A DNA stretch of 64,000 bases from Nocardia iowensis. GTDB taxonomy: Bacteria > Actinomycetota > Actinomycetes > Mycobacteriales > Mycobacteriaceae. The stretch spans positions 5,084,001-5,148,000 of the forward strand of contig NZ_CP078145.1 in the NCBI RefSeq assembly GCF_019222765.1. Reading direction: 5' to 3'. The translations under genes were made by a program, and so were the position numbers. The notes beneath the pieces are model-generated. The model searched no databases and had not been told where the DNA came from. It saw only the letters and a program-made list of their open reading frames with translations. Positions 1 through 8,287 of this stretch are shown in pieces; the stretch's first letter is position 1; each line of letters starts with the position of its first letter.

Positions 1-371
1 TCGAGGGTGACCCGGTCGGCCGGATCGGCGGAGATGCCGTCCGAGTGCCCAGTCCATTCCGTCGGTTCGGGTAGCGGCTCGGGGATCCACTCGCCCACAT
101 AGGTTTCCCGGCGGGCCCGCGCCGAGGAAAGCAAGTTGAGGCAGATGCGGCTGGCGACCGTGGTCAGCCAGGCGCCGGGGGTTTCGATGGCTTGCCGCTG
201 CGGCGCGGACATGGCGTACCAGCGGGCGTAGGTCTCCTGCACGACGTCCTCGGCGTCGGCCAGCGAGCCGAGGAGCCGGTACGCGAGATTGATCAGCTGC
301 CGCCGCTCGCTCATGATCACGCTCAGGCCGGGATCGAGCCTGCCGTGTCCCGGCTCGGATCGGGTGGTCAT
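1..371 (-). CDS. ECF sigma factor, ECF41/SigJ-like (partial, runs off left edge)
   Basis: This is the N-terminal 123 codons of an RNA polymerase sigma-70 factor of the extracytoplasmic-function class; the rest lies left of the window. Reading from the ATG at 369-371, the sigma region 2 signature is clear: an RLLGSLADAEDVVQE stretch, then the aromatic YARW, and GAWLTTVASRICLNLLSSARAR, which matches region 2.4 and the start of the linker. The PEPLPEP segment that follows resembles the linker of ECF41/SigJ-type factors, which carry a C-terminal SnoaL-like domain; that domain would be outside the window. It is divergent from a carboxymuconolactone-decarboxylase-like gene at 523. ECF41 factors are characteristically linked to such carboxymuconolactone decarboxylase/oxidoreductase/epimerase genes and usually control them, so the shared 372-522 region is the probable target promoter. 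Subfamily assignment is inference. Confidence 0.85.
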   Translation of the reverse strand, partial: MTTRSEPGHGRLDPGLSVIMSERRQLINLAYRLLGSLADAEDVVQETYARWYAMSAPQRQAIETPGAWLTTVASRICLNLLSSARARRETYVGEWIPEPLPEPTEWTGHSDGISADPADRVTL

Positions 372-522
372 GGTGTCCTGGTCATTGTGTCGGTGACTCC
401 CTTGGTTCGTGCCATCACCAATTCGACAAGACAGCGCGGGAAATTGTGAGGTGGCGCGTCGCCTCACGTTCCGAGGGGTTGTGTTGTCGGACTTCATACG
501 CCCTTCGAAAGGAAACCTCGCC

Positions 523-1032
523 ATGTCCACGACCGAGACAACGACCCAACAGGACGACATCCAGTCACGTCTGCCCGACCTCACCAAGCTCTTCCCCGAA
601 CTGGCGGCACTCTCCGGAGCCGTGCACAAGGCCATCCGGGACAGTTCGGTTCCGCAGACCACCATCAACCTGATGATGCTCCGCGCCGCGCAGATCGTCG
701 GCAGCACCTACCACAGCATCTGGGTTACCGACAGTCTCCGCAAGACGGCGGAATCAGAGCGGCGAATCACCGCCGTGGCGACATGGCACGACGCCCCTTA
801 CTTCACCGACGCAGAACGGGTCGCACTAGAGCTCGTGGAGGCCGTGCTCACCCCGAACCCGTTCGGTGAGCGCGTCTCCGACGAGCTGTTCGCCAGGGCA
901 TCCGCCCACTATGCCGACGAGGAGCTCTGGACGCTCACCATGGCGATCGGCCACTTCGGCTTGTTCACCCCGGTCGCGCTCATCGGCAAGCCGATCCCCG
1001 GTAGGCCTCCCGGGAAGAACTACAGCAGGTAA
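523..1032 (+). CDS. Carboxymuconolactone decarboxylase / AhpD-like family protein
   Basis: A 169-residue protein of the AhpD/CMD fold. The start is the ATG at 523, preceded by GAAAGGA about 9 bases upstream; an in-frame ATG at 409 would add 38 residues that look unlike the family. Residues 45-95 have the usual helical pattern (TINLMMLRAAQIVGSTYHS, then ESERRITAVATW). The CxxC pair of true alkylhydroperoxidase AhpD is absent, as this region reads GSTYHS, so peroxidase activity is doubtful and no reaction is assigned. It is the likely regulatory target of the divergent ECF41-type sigma factor. Confidence 0.82.
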   Translation: MSTTETTTQQDDIQSRLPDLTKLFPELAALSGAVHKAIRDSSVPQTTINLMMLRAAQIVGSTYHSIWVTDSLRKTAESERRITAVATWHDAPYFTDAERVALELVEAVLTPNPFGERVSDELFARASAHYADEELWTLTMAIGHFGLFTPVALIGKPIPGRPPGKNYSR

Positions 1033-1222
1033 CGCCCACCGAGATCGGCCGTTCTCGATATCACGGTTTGATAACGGGACGCGCGGGGTACTGGTTGGAC
1101 AAGACGGTGATGTTGCTCGGACCGTGGCCGTCCACGGGTCAGTGATGTTGCCGTCCATAGCCAATACCCCTGCGCGGCAGGCCGATCGCGTCTGGCGAAC
1201 ATCGACTCAGAGGAGTAGGCCA

Positions 1223-1702
1223 GTGCACATCGAGGAAACAGTGCTGCCCGTATCCGGATTACAGGTGCAGTGGCGTCCAGCGGATGAGCATTTCCGCATT
1301 CGCCCGCCCGGCCACGGCGACACTCTGGTCGCCTCCGAGAAACTAGCCTGGCGACCGTGGTCAGGACACAGCGACATGGCCGTCGGCACCTCGGGGCCGC
1401 TCGCTGAGGAAACCCCGTCGATGTGGTGGGCAGTATGGGGCGAGTACACCGGCACCGACGTCCTGGTCACCCTCGATGATCTGAGCCACCCGCCGGTAAT
1501 GATCTTCGGCAAGCTGTGGCTGACCGAATGGTGTGGACCCGAACAGGAAGTCATCGTGGTCACCGGAGGTCGGCAGGCCGAGGTCCAGTTCGCCACGCCC
1601 CCGGACCCGCCGACCGGACGTCACGAAGACCGTAGCGAGGACTGGCATTGCGTCGAAACACCTGCCGGATTCCACGACATTCCCCGGCTTCGGACGCCAT
1701 GA
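1223..1702 (+). CDS. Hypothetical protein, ~159 aa
   Basis: This frame starts at GTG 1223, which is preceded by AGGAG at 1211-1215, a good ribosome-binding site at normal distance. The product (VHIEETVLPVSGLQVQWRP...) is acidic, soluble and tryptophan-rich (MWWAVWGEY around residues 70-80). It has no signal peptide or membrane segment and I do not recognise the family. It stands alone between the CMD-like gene and another small unknown gene. The Shine-Dalgarno and codon use support it, but long antisense frames overlap it, so it could still be spurious. Confidence 0.5.
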   Translation: MHIEETVLPVSGLQVQWRPADEHFRIRPPGHGDTLVASEKLAWRPWSGHSDMAVGTSGPLAEETPSMWWAVWGEYTGTDVLVTLDDLSHPPVMIFGKLWLTEWCGPEQEVIVVTGGRQAEVQFATPPDPPTGRHEDRSEDWHCVETPAGFHDIPRLRTP

Positions 1703-1958
1703 GTCGAACCGGCTGACTGCTGCCTTCCCCGCAGGTGCCGGGCTGGAGAGCGACGGTGCTTGCTCTCCACGGTCACCATGTCCGGCCGTCAGCCGAGCCG
1801 TGTCCGGCCAACGAATTGTCCGCCGGACAATCCGGCATTGTCCGGTCGGCGATTCGGTTCTGACCTGCGGAACCGGAAACGCATTGTGGAGGCCAATGTT
1901 TCGCGACTCGAGACTGGGAGGTGTCCCGGCTGTCCAGTCACAGAAACCGGAGCCTCCC

Positions 1959-2294
1959 ATGGCCGAGCAGTCCAACCACACGCCACCGGCCCCCGATCCG
2001 GCATCGCGCGACGCGAAGCAGACTTCCGCCACCGCACTCGACATCCTGGCCACGCTGCTCGATGCGGCCGGACAGCCCGAACTCGCCCGCACGATCGCGA
2101 TCACCGCGATTCTGGTGCGCGCGACGCCAACCGCGGTGATCACGCGGCTGGCGCACTCGACGCGGAACACCACCATGGTCACTCGCACGACGCGGTCGAT
2201 CACCGCCTCGACGCGACATTGTCGCCATGCCGGACGCCGGGCAGCCCGCGCGATCGGCGCCCTGCTCCGCGGTGGCGGCTCATACCGCGGTTGA
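1959..2294 (+). CDS. Hypothetical small protein, ~111 aa
   Basis: Candidate gene from ATG 1959. The N-terminal half is plausible protein: a PTP-rich head, then a helical stretch ALDILATLLDAAGQPELARTIAITAILVRATP (shown here as a description of residues about 25-56). The C-terminal 45 residues are Thr/Arg-rich and low in complexity. No clear Shine-Dalgarno precedes the ATG (GGAGCCTCCC is a weak match). No family recognised. It lies 106 bases upstream of the HTH/caspase-like gene on the same strand, so it could be a co-transcribed small partner or noise. Confidence 0.33.
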   Translation: MAEQSNHTPPAPDPASRDAKQTSATALDILATLLDAAGQPELARTIAITAILVRATPTAVITRLAHSTRNTTMVTRTTRSITASTRHCRHAGRRAARAIGALLRGGGSYRG

Positions 2295-2400
2295 TCCTCT
2301 TTCTTCGGGGAAGGTAAAGACTCCCGATGTTCACTACGCACCCGGGCTCCGTGCACCGAGAATGGTATTTCGGCGACCACCACACACGAGGCATGACCAC

Positions 2401-4290
2401 ATGCGTGACGACCAGGATCCGAAGATCAAGCGGGGCAGGCCGCGCGCCCCGGTCCGCGCCCGCTGCCAAGAACACAACGAACTGGCCGAGTTCCTGCGCC
2501 AGCGCATGGACACCGCCCGCGTCCGCCAGACCGATCTCGTGCGATCCGGACGCCGGCGAGCCGCGGTCTCCGACAAGCTCAGAGGCCTCGGCCTGGACTG
2601 GACGTTCATCACCGACGTCCTCACCGCGTGCACCACCGACCCGAGCCGGTTGCGCAGCGATCTCCAACTCGCTCATCAGCTTTGGCAGCGCGGACTGACC
2701 AATCCCACCCCGCCGTTCCCGATCGACAATCAGCCACGTCAGGCCCGCGACGCCTACCAGGCCGCGCTGCAACACCGCCGAGACGCCGACGGCGAGGTCA
2801 TCGAGGTCCAGCGCGAGCTGCTCGTCAAACATAAGCAGCTCGAATCAGCCCAGGCCGCCGCCCGCGAAGCCGACGCGGCGCGCCGCATGGCCGGTGACAT
2901 CGTCGTGCTGCTCACCACGGTCGTGTTGATGCTCGCCGAGGAAATCCAGCAACTCACCCACGCACCACCGAAGAACCACCGTGGCAGTACCCCCGCGACC
3001 GGCGGCTCGCTCGACTGGGCCATCAACCGCCACGACCTCGCCGTCGACCAACTCGCCGACAGTCAACACCAGCACCAACGCGCGATCCGAACCTTGGCCG
3101 CCGCCACCGTCCGCGTACGCCAACTGCGAAACATGCTGCACACCTACGCGTCCCACGGTCCGCCTGAGCACACCGCGCTCGACAACAGCGCCTTGGCCAT
3201 CGCCGAACCGCTCTCGCTCGACAACATCGACCGCGTCCTGCACGTCATCACCAGCACCCGGCAAACCATGATCGACAACCTCGACCATGCCGTCATCGAC
3301 CTGTACGACGCCACAACGACCACCATCGCGCCGGGCCGACCCGCACCGCAGTCCCGGCGAGCGGGCCTGCCCGACCCATCCGGCTCGTACGCACTCCTTC
3401 CGATGAAAACTTCTGCCATCGGACAGGTCGGGCTGCACCGAATGCACTCGTATTTGACGCTGGCAGGCATTCTTCCGATCAGCCACGTGCTCACCGGACG
3501 GCGCGACCAGTTCAGTCAGCAATTGGCCTGGGCTGCCTCGCGTGCGACCGACGCACTGATCTTCATCTACCAGGGCGGGGCCGTGTTGACCGATGACGAC
3601 CAGATCCATCTGATGGACACGCCGGGCTCCTATCGCACCATCCAGCAGTCGATCACCGAGTCCCGCGCCGCGCGAAAGCTGGTCGTGCTCGACATCGCAT
3701 CCCGTTCCGAGATACCCGCTGATCGGTTTGCCGTGCCAGGGGCGGTGGTCGCCGTGTGTATCCGGGCCAGGGGCCACTTGGGTTTCTTGTCCGTCCTGGA
3801 CGACATCCTGCTGTTCGGGATCCGCCAAGGACCCGAACTGATCGATATCGCAACGATCTTCGACCATCTGCTGGCCGAGCCCGATCTGTATCCCGCCGCT
3901 TCCCGGCCCCGGATCTTCGGTGAGATCGGCGGCAGGCCACTGGCTCTCGGACGCAACCAGCCCCCGTTCGGCGGCCTCGACCACCCCTTGGCCGACAACG
4001 AACTCATCGCCGAGAACGAGGCCGAGTTCGCCGACCTGCTCCGCCGCATTCACGACAGATCGGCGGTGCCGTTGCCAGCGGTCGCGGCTATCACGGGAAT
4101 CTCTCTGCAAACCCTCGACGAATATCTGCGCGGACGAAGCATCAGCCGAGACGACCTGCAGCGGATCTGCCGAGCATGCGGCGTGGATCCCGGACAAACC
4201 GGCCGCATCGCGGCCCTCCACAAGGAGGTGTATGACGGGTGGCGGCTCACGTATCAGACCCGGCACCGCAGCACCGGGGGCAGCCGATGA
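2401..4290 (+). CDS. Large HTH / coiled-coil protein with degenerate caspase-like domain
   Basis: A 629-residue protein from ATG 2401; upstream in-frame ATGs exist, but the MRDDQDPK start has a GAGG nearby and begins the charged head typical of such proteins. Three parts are visible. Residues 25-100 are an HTH-like segment (ELAEFLRQRMDTARVRQTDLVR...) common at the N-terminus of actinobacterial signalling ATPases and effectors. Residues 115-330 form a long Ala/Gln/Arg-rich, probably coiled-coil region. Residues 345-560 have a spacing reminiscent of caspase-like (C14) domains: DALIFIYQGGAV where active members have YxGHG, then LVVLDIASRS where active members have LDxCxSG. Both catalytic positions would therefore be lost. 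Residues 575-625 form a second HTH (PAVAAITGISLQTLDEYLRGRSISRDDL). It may be a signalling or defence pseudo-enzyme; the caspase-like call is inference. Confidence 0.7.
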   Translation: MRDDQDPKIKRGRPRAPVRARCQEHNELAEFLRQRMDTARVRQTDLVRSGRRRAAVSDKLRGLGLDWTFITDVLTACTTDPSRLRSDLQLAHQLWQRGLTNPTPPFPIDNQPRQARDAYQAALQHRRDADGEVIEVQRELLVKHKQLESAQAAAREADAARRMAGDIVVLLTTVVLMLAEEIQQLTHAPPKNHRGSTPATGGSLDWAINRHDLAVDQLADSQHQHQRAIRTLAAATVRVRQLRNMLHTYASHGPPEHTALDNSALAIAEPLSLDNIDRVLHVITSTRQTMIDNLDHAVIDLYDATTTTIAPGRPAPQSRRAGLPDPSGSYALLPMKTSAIGQVGLHRMHSYLTLAGILPISHVLTGRRDQFSQQLAWAASRATDALIFIYQGGAVLTDDDQIHLMDTPGSYRTIQQSITESRAARKLVVLDIASRSEIPADRFAVPGAVVAVCIRARGHLGFLSVLDDILLFGIRQGPELIDIATIFDHLLAEPDLYPAASRPRIFGEIGGRPLALGRNQPPFGGLDHPLADNELIAENEAEFADLLRRIHDRSAVPLPAVAAITGISLQTLDEYLRGRSISRDDLQRICRACGVDPGQTGRIAALHKEVYDGWRLTYQTRHRSTGGSR

Positions 4291-4318
4291 CGGAGCAGAT
4301 CGAAGGCGACGTGCACGT

Positions 4319-5698
4319 TCAGCGCGGCGGACGAAGTATCTTCAACGCGGCCTTCAAGATCGGGCCCGGCACGCGATCTCGCATATTCAATGCCGCCGCC
4401 GCAGCGGTGGCTCGCGCCTCGGTGCCGCGGCCGAACATCTTGTTCAACGGGCCGCCTGACGGCTCGAGGTCGATGTGCAGCGGCGGCTTGCCTTCGGCCG
4501 CGCCAAGCGCGTGCGAGATGACAATGCGCTGGATCTCACTGGTGCCTTCGAAGATGGTGTACAGCTTCGCATCTCGGTACCACTTCTCCACCGGATGGTC
4601 GCTGATGTAACCCCAGCCGCCCATCGTTTGTATCGCGCGTTCGGTGGCTTTCACGGCAAGCTCGCTGGCCGCCAGCTTCGCCATCGAACCTTCGCCGCGC
4701 TCGAAGGGCACGCCGTTGGCCGCCATCCAGGACGCCCGCCACGTCAGCAGCCGCGCGGCGTCGAGCTGGGTGGCCAGATCCGCGATGGGGAAGGCTATGC
4801 CCTGATTGTCGATGATCGGCGCACCGAAGGCCTCGCGCCGGTTCGCGTACGCCGTCATGTATTCCACAGCGGCTCTGGCGATTCCGAGCGCCTGCGCGGC
4901 AACCATCGGGCGAGTCTGTTCGAAAGTACCCAGCGTCACCGAACCGGACCGGCCGTCACCGCGGGCTGCCGCACGCCGCTTGGCCAGCGAGTTCGCCAGC
5001 TTCTCCGGGCCACCGAGCAGATTGTCCATCGGCACGCGCACACTGTTGAACTTCAACTCCGCGGTATGCGATGCGCGACAACCCAGCTTGTCGAGCTTTC
5101 GCACCAGCTCCAATCCTGGTGTGCCGCCGGGCACGACGAACAGCGCCTGGCCGCGGTGCCCCAGTTGCTCATCCACCACCGCGTTCACGACATGCACGTT
5201 GGCGATGCCACCGTTGCCGATCCACATCTTGTGGCCGTCGATGATCCAGTCGTCACCGTCGCGGACGGCACGGGTGCGCAGATTGCGCACGTCGCTGCCG
5301 CCCTCGGGTTCAGATATCGCGAGCGCCGCGAGCTTCAGGTCGCCAGGCGTGCCGAAACATTCAGGCGCCCACCGCAACATCTGCTCTGGGGTGGCGGCTT
5401 GGCCGATCGCCGATAGGGCGAGGGCAGGCATCACGATCGCCAAGCCGATGCCGGCACAGCCCCAGAACAACTCCTCCATGAACATCGGAAGCGACAGCCC
5501 GGTCGGGTCGCCGATGAGGTCGCGGTAGAACAGTGGGCTATAGAACCCCCGCTCGGCGGCCTCTTCGAGCACCGGCCATGGGAACTCCTGGGCCCGGTCG
5601 TAGTGGGCCGCCACGGGCCGGATGCAGTCCTGCGCGAATTCGTGCGCCCGCTCGGCCAGGTCGTGCTGCGCTGCCGTTGGTTTCAGGTCGAAGGTCAC
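4319..5698 (-). CDS. Acyl-CoA dehydrogenase (FadE-type)
   Basis: About 459 residues. It catalyses FAD-dependent alpha,beta-dehydrogenation of an acyl-CoA thioester. The three family domains are present. The N-terminal helical domain includes FMEELFWGCAGIGLAI. The middle beta domain has AISEPEGGSDV and WIIDGHKMWIGNGG. The C-terminal helical domain has QTMGGWGYISDHPVEKWYRDAKLYTIFEGTSEIQRIVIS, with the catalytic-type Glu in FEGTSEIQ. The C-terminal tail after the catalytic domain (LNKMFGRGTEARA, NMRDRVPGPILKAALKILRPP) matches what I recall of mycobacterial FadE homologues. I start at GTG 5698 (MTFDLKPTAAQ); GTG 5719 is an alternative. It is convergent with the HTH gene, 28 bases apart. Confidence 0.92.
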   Translation of the reverse strand: MTFDLKPTAAQHDLAERAHEFAQDCIRPVAAHYDRAQEFPWPVLEEAAERGFYSPLFYRDLIGDPTGLSLPMFMEELFWGCAGIGLAIVMPALALSAIGQAATPEQMLRWAPECFGTPGDLKLAALAISEPEGGSDVRNLRTRAVRDGDDWIIDGHKMWIGNGGIANVHVVNAVVDEQLGHRGQALFVVPGGTPGLELVRKLDKLGCRASHTAELKFNSVRVPMDNLLGGPEKLANSLAKRRAAARGDGRSGSVTLGTFEQTRPMVAAQALGIARAAVEYMTAYANRREAFGAPIIDNQGIAFPIADLATQLDAARLLTWRASWMAANGVPFERGEGSMAKLAASELAVKATERAIQTMGGWGYISDHPVEKWYRDAKLYTIFEGTSEIQRIVISHALGAAEGKPPLHIDLEPSGGPLNKMFGRGTEARATAAAAALNMRDRVPGPILKAALKILRPPR

Positions 5699-5757
5699 GA
5701 CTGGTCGATACCCGCCCACAGCCGGTCGACACGCCGGAGTCGCGATCGGGCTGTATC

Positions 5758-5999
5758 CACAGGACAGCCGCCGTTGTGGCGGCGCTCGGTGCGCTTGCCA
5801 CGGCGATCGCGCTCACTGTGCCCCAGGCGGGGGCCACCGTCACGCGGACTTGTCCCACACCACATTTCAGCCGGCTGTCGCGACGGCGGACGCGTCCGGA
5901 ACGGTGCGCACCACATGGATCCCGGTTAAGAAGGGACAGCACCGGATCTGGGTGGGCGAATTCGGGTCCGGGGCGGAATTCGATCGTATCGTTGAGTAG
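5758..5999 (+). pseudogene. Possible remnant of a small secreted protein (frameshifted)
   Basis: Two pieces in different frames together look like a secreted protein. In one frame, 5758 to about 5850 reads RTAAVVAALGALATAIALTV then PQAGATV, a convincing signal peptide. In another, about 5875-5999, it reads TADASGTVRTTWIPVKKGQ then HRIWVGEFGSG, which resembles the last strands of an Ig-like extracellular domain and ends at TAG 5997-5999. No ATG with a ribosome-binding site precedes the first piece. A frameshift plus internal deletion is the simplest reading. The stop overlaps the GTG of the next gene. Confidence 0.25.
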
Positions 6000-6781
6000 T
6001 GACGCTCGATGACGCACAGATCACCACGTTCATCGAGGACGGATTCGTCCGTATCGACGCAGCGTTCGCTCGCGCTACCGCTCGGCAGTGCCTGGAGATC
6101 ATGTGGCCGGATACGGGGTGCGACCCCCATGATCCGGCCACGTGGACCAAGCCGTTGGTGCGATTGCCCGGATACGACGCCGAACCGTTCCGCACGGCCG
6201 TCCAAATGCCCGTTCTGGAGCGAGCTTTCGACCAGCTGGTTGGTCCCGGGCGATGGGTGCGCAGGTCCGGGCTCGGCACCATCCCGGTCCGTTTCCCCCA
6301 TGCCGATCCGCCGCACGACGATTACTGGCACTTCGAGGGCAGCTATCTACCCGCAGGTTGGCACGGCCACTCCTATACCAACTACCGCTCCCGCGGCCGC
6401 GCCTTGCTGATGTGGTTTCTGTTCACCGACGTCACCGAGGTCGACGCGCCGACCCGGATTCGGGTCGGTTCCCACCTGGCCGTGCCGGGTCGCCTGCTGC
6501 GCTACGGCGACGAGGGCATCGACGCCACCCGGATCGATGAGACGGGGGTCCTAGAAGCCACCGCCGACCTGCCGCTCGCCCACGCCACCGGTCGCGCAGG
6601 CGATGTCTACCTGTGTCATCCGTTCTTGATCCACGCGGCACAGGCGCACCGGGGCGATACGCCACGCTTCATGGCTCAGCCCACCCTGGAACCTGCCGCG
6701 CCCATGAAGGTCGACCGCGCCGACGGCGCCTACTCCCCGGTCGAACGCGCCATCCGGCTGGGACTCGGCCATTCGGAGTGA
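5999..6781 (+). CDS. Phytanoyl-CoA dioxygenase (PhyH)-like protein
   Basis: A 260-residue protein resembling the PhyH branch of Fe(II)/2-oxoglutarate oxygenases. Supporting features are the N-terminal FIEDGFVRIDAAF (the classic entry helix of the family), a cupin-like middle with DDYWHFEGSY and MWFLFTDVTEVDAPTRIRVGSH, and a distal HPFLIHAAQAHRGDTPRFMAQ with the second His and the Arg that would bind 2-oxoglutarate. The usual HxD is replaced by a His followed by Glu two positions later, so iron binding is likely but not certain. The start is GTG 5999, overlapping the stop of the remnant before it; no good Shine-Dalgarno is seen. Substrate unknown. Confidence 0.75.
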   Translation: MTLDDAQITTFIEDGFVRIDAAFARATARQCLEIMWPDTGCDPHDPATWTKPLVRLPGYDAEPFRTAVQMPVLERAFDQLVGPGRWVRRSGLGTIPVRFPHADPPHDDYWHFEGSYLPAGWHGHSYTNYRSRGRALLMWFLFTDVTEVDAPTRIRVGSHLAVPGRLLRYGDEGIDATRIDETGVLEATADLPLAHATGRAGDVYLCHPFLIHAAQAHRGDTPRFMAQPTLEPAAPMKVDRADGAYSPVERAIRLGLGHSE

Positions 6782-6926
6782 TCGGGCAGCGCCGCCGGGG
6801 CGGCGAGACCCGCAACCGGTCAGGGTAGCGGTAAATTCGCTGAAACCACGGACTCATATCCGAACATCGTCGAATACAACGGTCCGCTGGTGCGTGATCG
6901 TGGCCGATTATTTCGAGGAGGCGTTG

Positions 6927-7505
6927 ATGGCCCGTTTGCCGTACGGCAATCTCGATGCCCTGCCGCCCGAGGTCCGGGCGCAGGTGGAACTGTTCGGGGA
7001 CTTGAACATCGATCGGATGCTCGCGCATGCCTGCACCGTGATCGGACCCTTGCACGAAACAACTCGTTCGATCCTGGCCGAATCCACACTCGACCCGCGG
7101 CTGCGGGAGTTGGTGATCCTGCTCGTCGCGCACCGACGCCACTGCGCGTACGAAGCGGTCCAACACGAGGTTTCGGCGCGAGCGGTCGGTGTGACCCAAG
7201 CGCAGCTGGACGCACTCGGCGCGAACGAACTGACCGACCGGGTCTTCACCGATGCCGACCGTGCCGTCCTCGCACTGGTCGACGCCGCGTTGATCGGACA
7301 GGGCGACGTTCCGGACGATGTTTTCGACGGCGCACACCACCATCTCGACGATCGAGGGACGGTCGAGCTGATGATTCTGGTCGCGCTCTACTCCGGCGTA
7401 GCCATTCTGTTGAACAGCCTGCGGGTCGACATCGACGCTACTGCCCGAATGCGCTTCGCCCCGAATGGGAACGGAGATTCGGAAGGACTTTCGGGTAATA
7501 GTTGA
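6927..7505 (+). CDS. Carboxymuconolactone decarboxylase-like (AhpD-fold) protein
   Basis: A 192-residue helical protein starting MARLPYGNLDALPPEV at ATG 6927 with a strong CGAGGAGG 8 bases upstream. The core LDPRLRELVILLVAHRRHCAYEAVQHE is the CMD signature; in most homologues of this branch the segment reads like an arene- or peroxide-binding helix, and only one Cys is present here instead of CxxC, so disulfide peroxidase chemistry is unlikely. The second half (TDADRAVLALVDAAL, ELMILVALYSGVAILLNSLRV) completes the fold. Its TGA overlaps the TTG start of the CPBP gene, so the two are probably translated together. Confidence 0.82.
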   Translation: MARLPYGNLDALPPEVRAQVELFGDLNIDRMLAHACTVIGPLHETTRSILAESTLDPRLRELVILLVAHRRHCAYEAVQHEVSARAVGVTQAQLDALGANELTDRVFTDADRAVLALVDAALIGQGDVPDDVFDGAHHHLDDRGTVELMILVALYSGVAILLNSLRVDIDATARMRFAPNGNGDSEGLSGNS

Positions 7506-8287
7506 CGGTCGGTGACCAGCATCCGGGGCGGGTCAGCTCGGTGCTCGGGTTTCCATCGTGGAATGGTGTTCCGGTGCAGGCATGGCGGCGAATCTCCCAG
7601 ACCGGGCGCGCTCGGCTCGCCGATGCGGCGTCGCGGGACCGCGGACAGGCCGCGGTGGGGCTGCGCCGCAGACGTGTGGTGACCGCGCTGACCGTACTGA
7701 TCGGGGCGACGGTCCTGGGGATGTCGGTGCGGCTGGACGCCGAGAGTCCGCTGTTCTATCCGGCGACACTCGGTCTTGCGGTGGTCTGGACGGTGGGCGC
7801 TGTCGTGTCGGGGCCGGTGAGCATGGGGCCGCTCCGATCGGACGAGCGCTTTCGCCGTCCCATCCTCGTGCCGGTTGTGGTGGGGCTGGCCTTGGCGGCG
7901 ATATTCGTTGTCGGCGGTGTGGTGGTCCGCGCATTACCGTGGGTCACCGACCAGGTCGATCAGGCACTGCTGCACGCGAGGCCCGGACCGGCCATCGCCC
8001 TCGTCGCGGTGACCGCCGTCAACGGAATAGCCGAGGAGTTGTTCTTTCGCGGTGCTCTCTACGACGCGGTTCGGGAATACCGCCCGGTGCTCGTCTCGAC
8101 ACTCGTCTACACCGCCACCGTTCTTGCGGCGGGCAATTTCGCGCTCGCCTTCGCCGCCCTCTTGCTGGGTTTCGTCACAGGGTTGTTGCGCCGCGCCTAC
8201 GGAGGCGTGATGGCTCCGGCTCTTACTCATGTGATCTGGTCCGGGTGCCTGCTGTTCGCATTGCCTTGGGCTTTTCCGGTTCCATAA
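7502..8287 (+). CDS. CPBP-family intramembrane metalloprotease
   Basis: 261 residues, with about eight hydrophobic segments from residue 60 on. The CPBP (CAAX protease/bacteriocin-processing) motif 1 is present as NGIAEELFFRGALY, with the tandem Glu and the Arg; a later ALTHVIWSG supplies the conserved His. Such proteins cleave prenylated or other membrane substrates inside the membrane. The start is TTG 7502, overlapping the TGA of the upstream AhpD-like gene (TTGA), indicating coupling. The 3' end overlaps the convergent SDR gene by 65 bases. CPBP proteases can take part in bacteriocin immunity, but the lasso cluster is 13 kb away and no link is visible. Confidence 0.85.
   Translation: MTVGDQHPGRVSSVLGFPSWNGVPVQAWRRISQTGRARLADAASRDRGQAAVGLRRRRVVTALTVLIGATVLGMSVRLDAESPLFYPATLGLAVVWTVGAVVSGPVSMGPLRSDERFRRPILVPVVVGLALAAIFVVGGVVVRALPWVTDQVDQALLHARPGPAIALVAVTAVNGIAEELFFRGALYDAVREYRPVLVSTLVYTATVLAAGNFALAFAALLLGFVTGLLRRAYGGVMAPALTHVIWSGCLLFALPWAFPVP

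Noticed and set aside
4287..4610. Plus-strand frame starting at an ATGA overlap with the HTH gene's stop
   Set aside because: Beyond 4318 it is antisense to the conserved C-terminal tail of the acyl-CoA dehydrogenase (MFGRGTE..., DRVPGPILK...), which matches FadE homologues, so the frame is a shadow.
6785..6805. GC hairpin (CGCCGCC...GGCGGCG) after the PhyH-like gene as a terminator
   Set aside because: Loop would be only 2-4 bases and such GC-repeats are frequent by chance in this genome; not strong enough to list.
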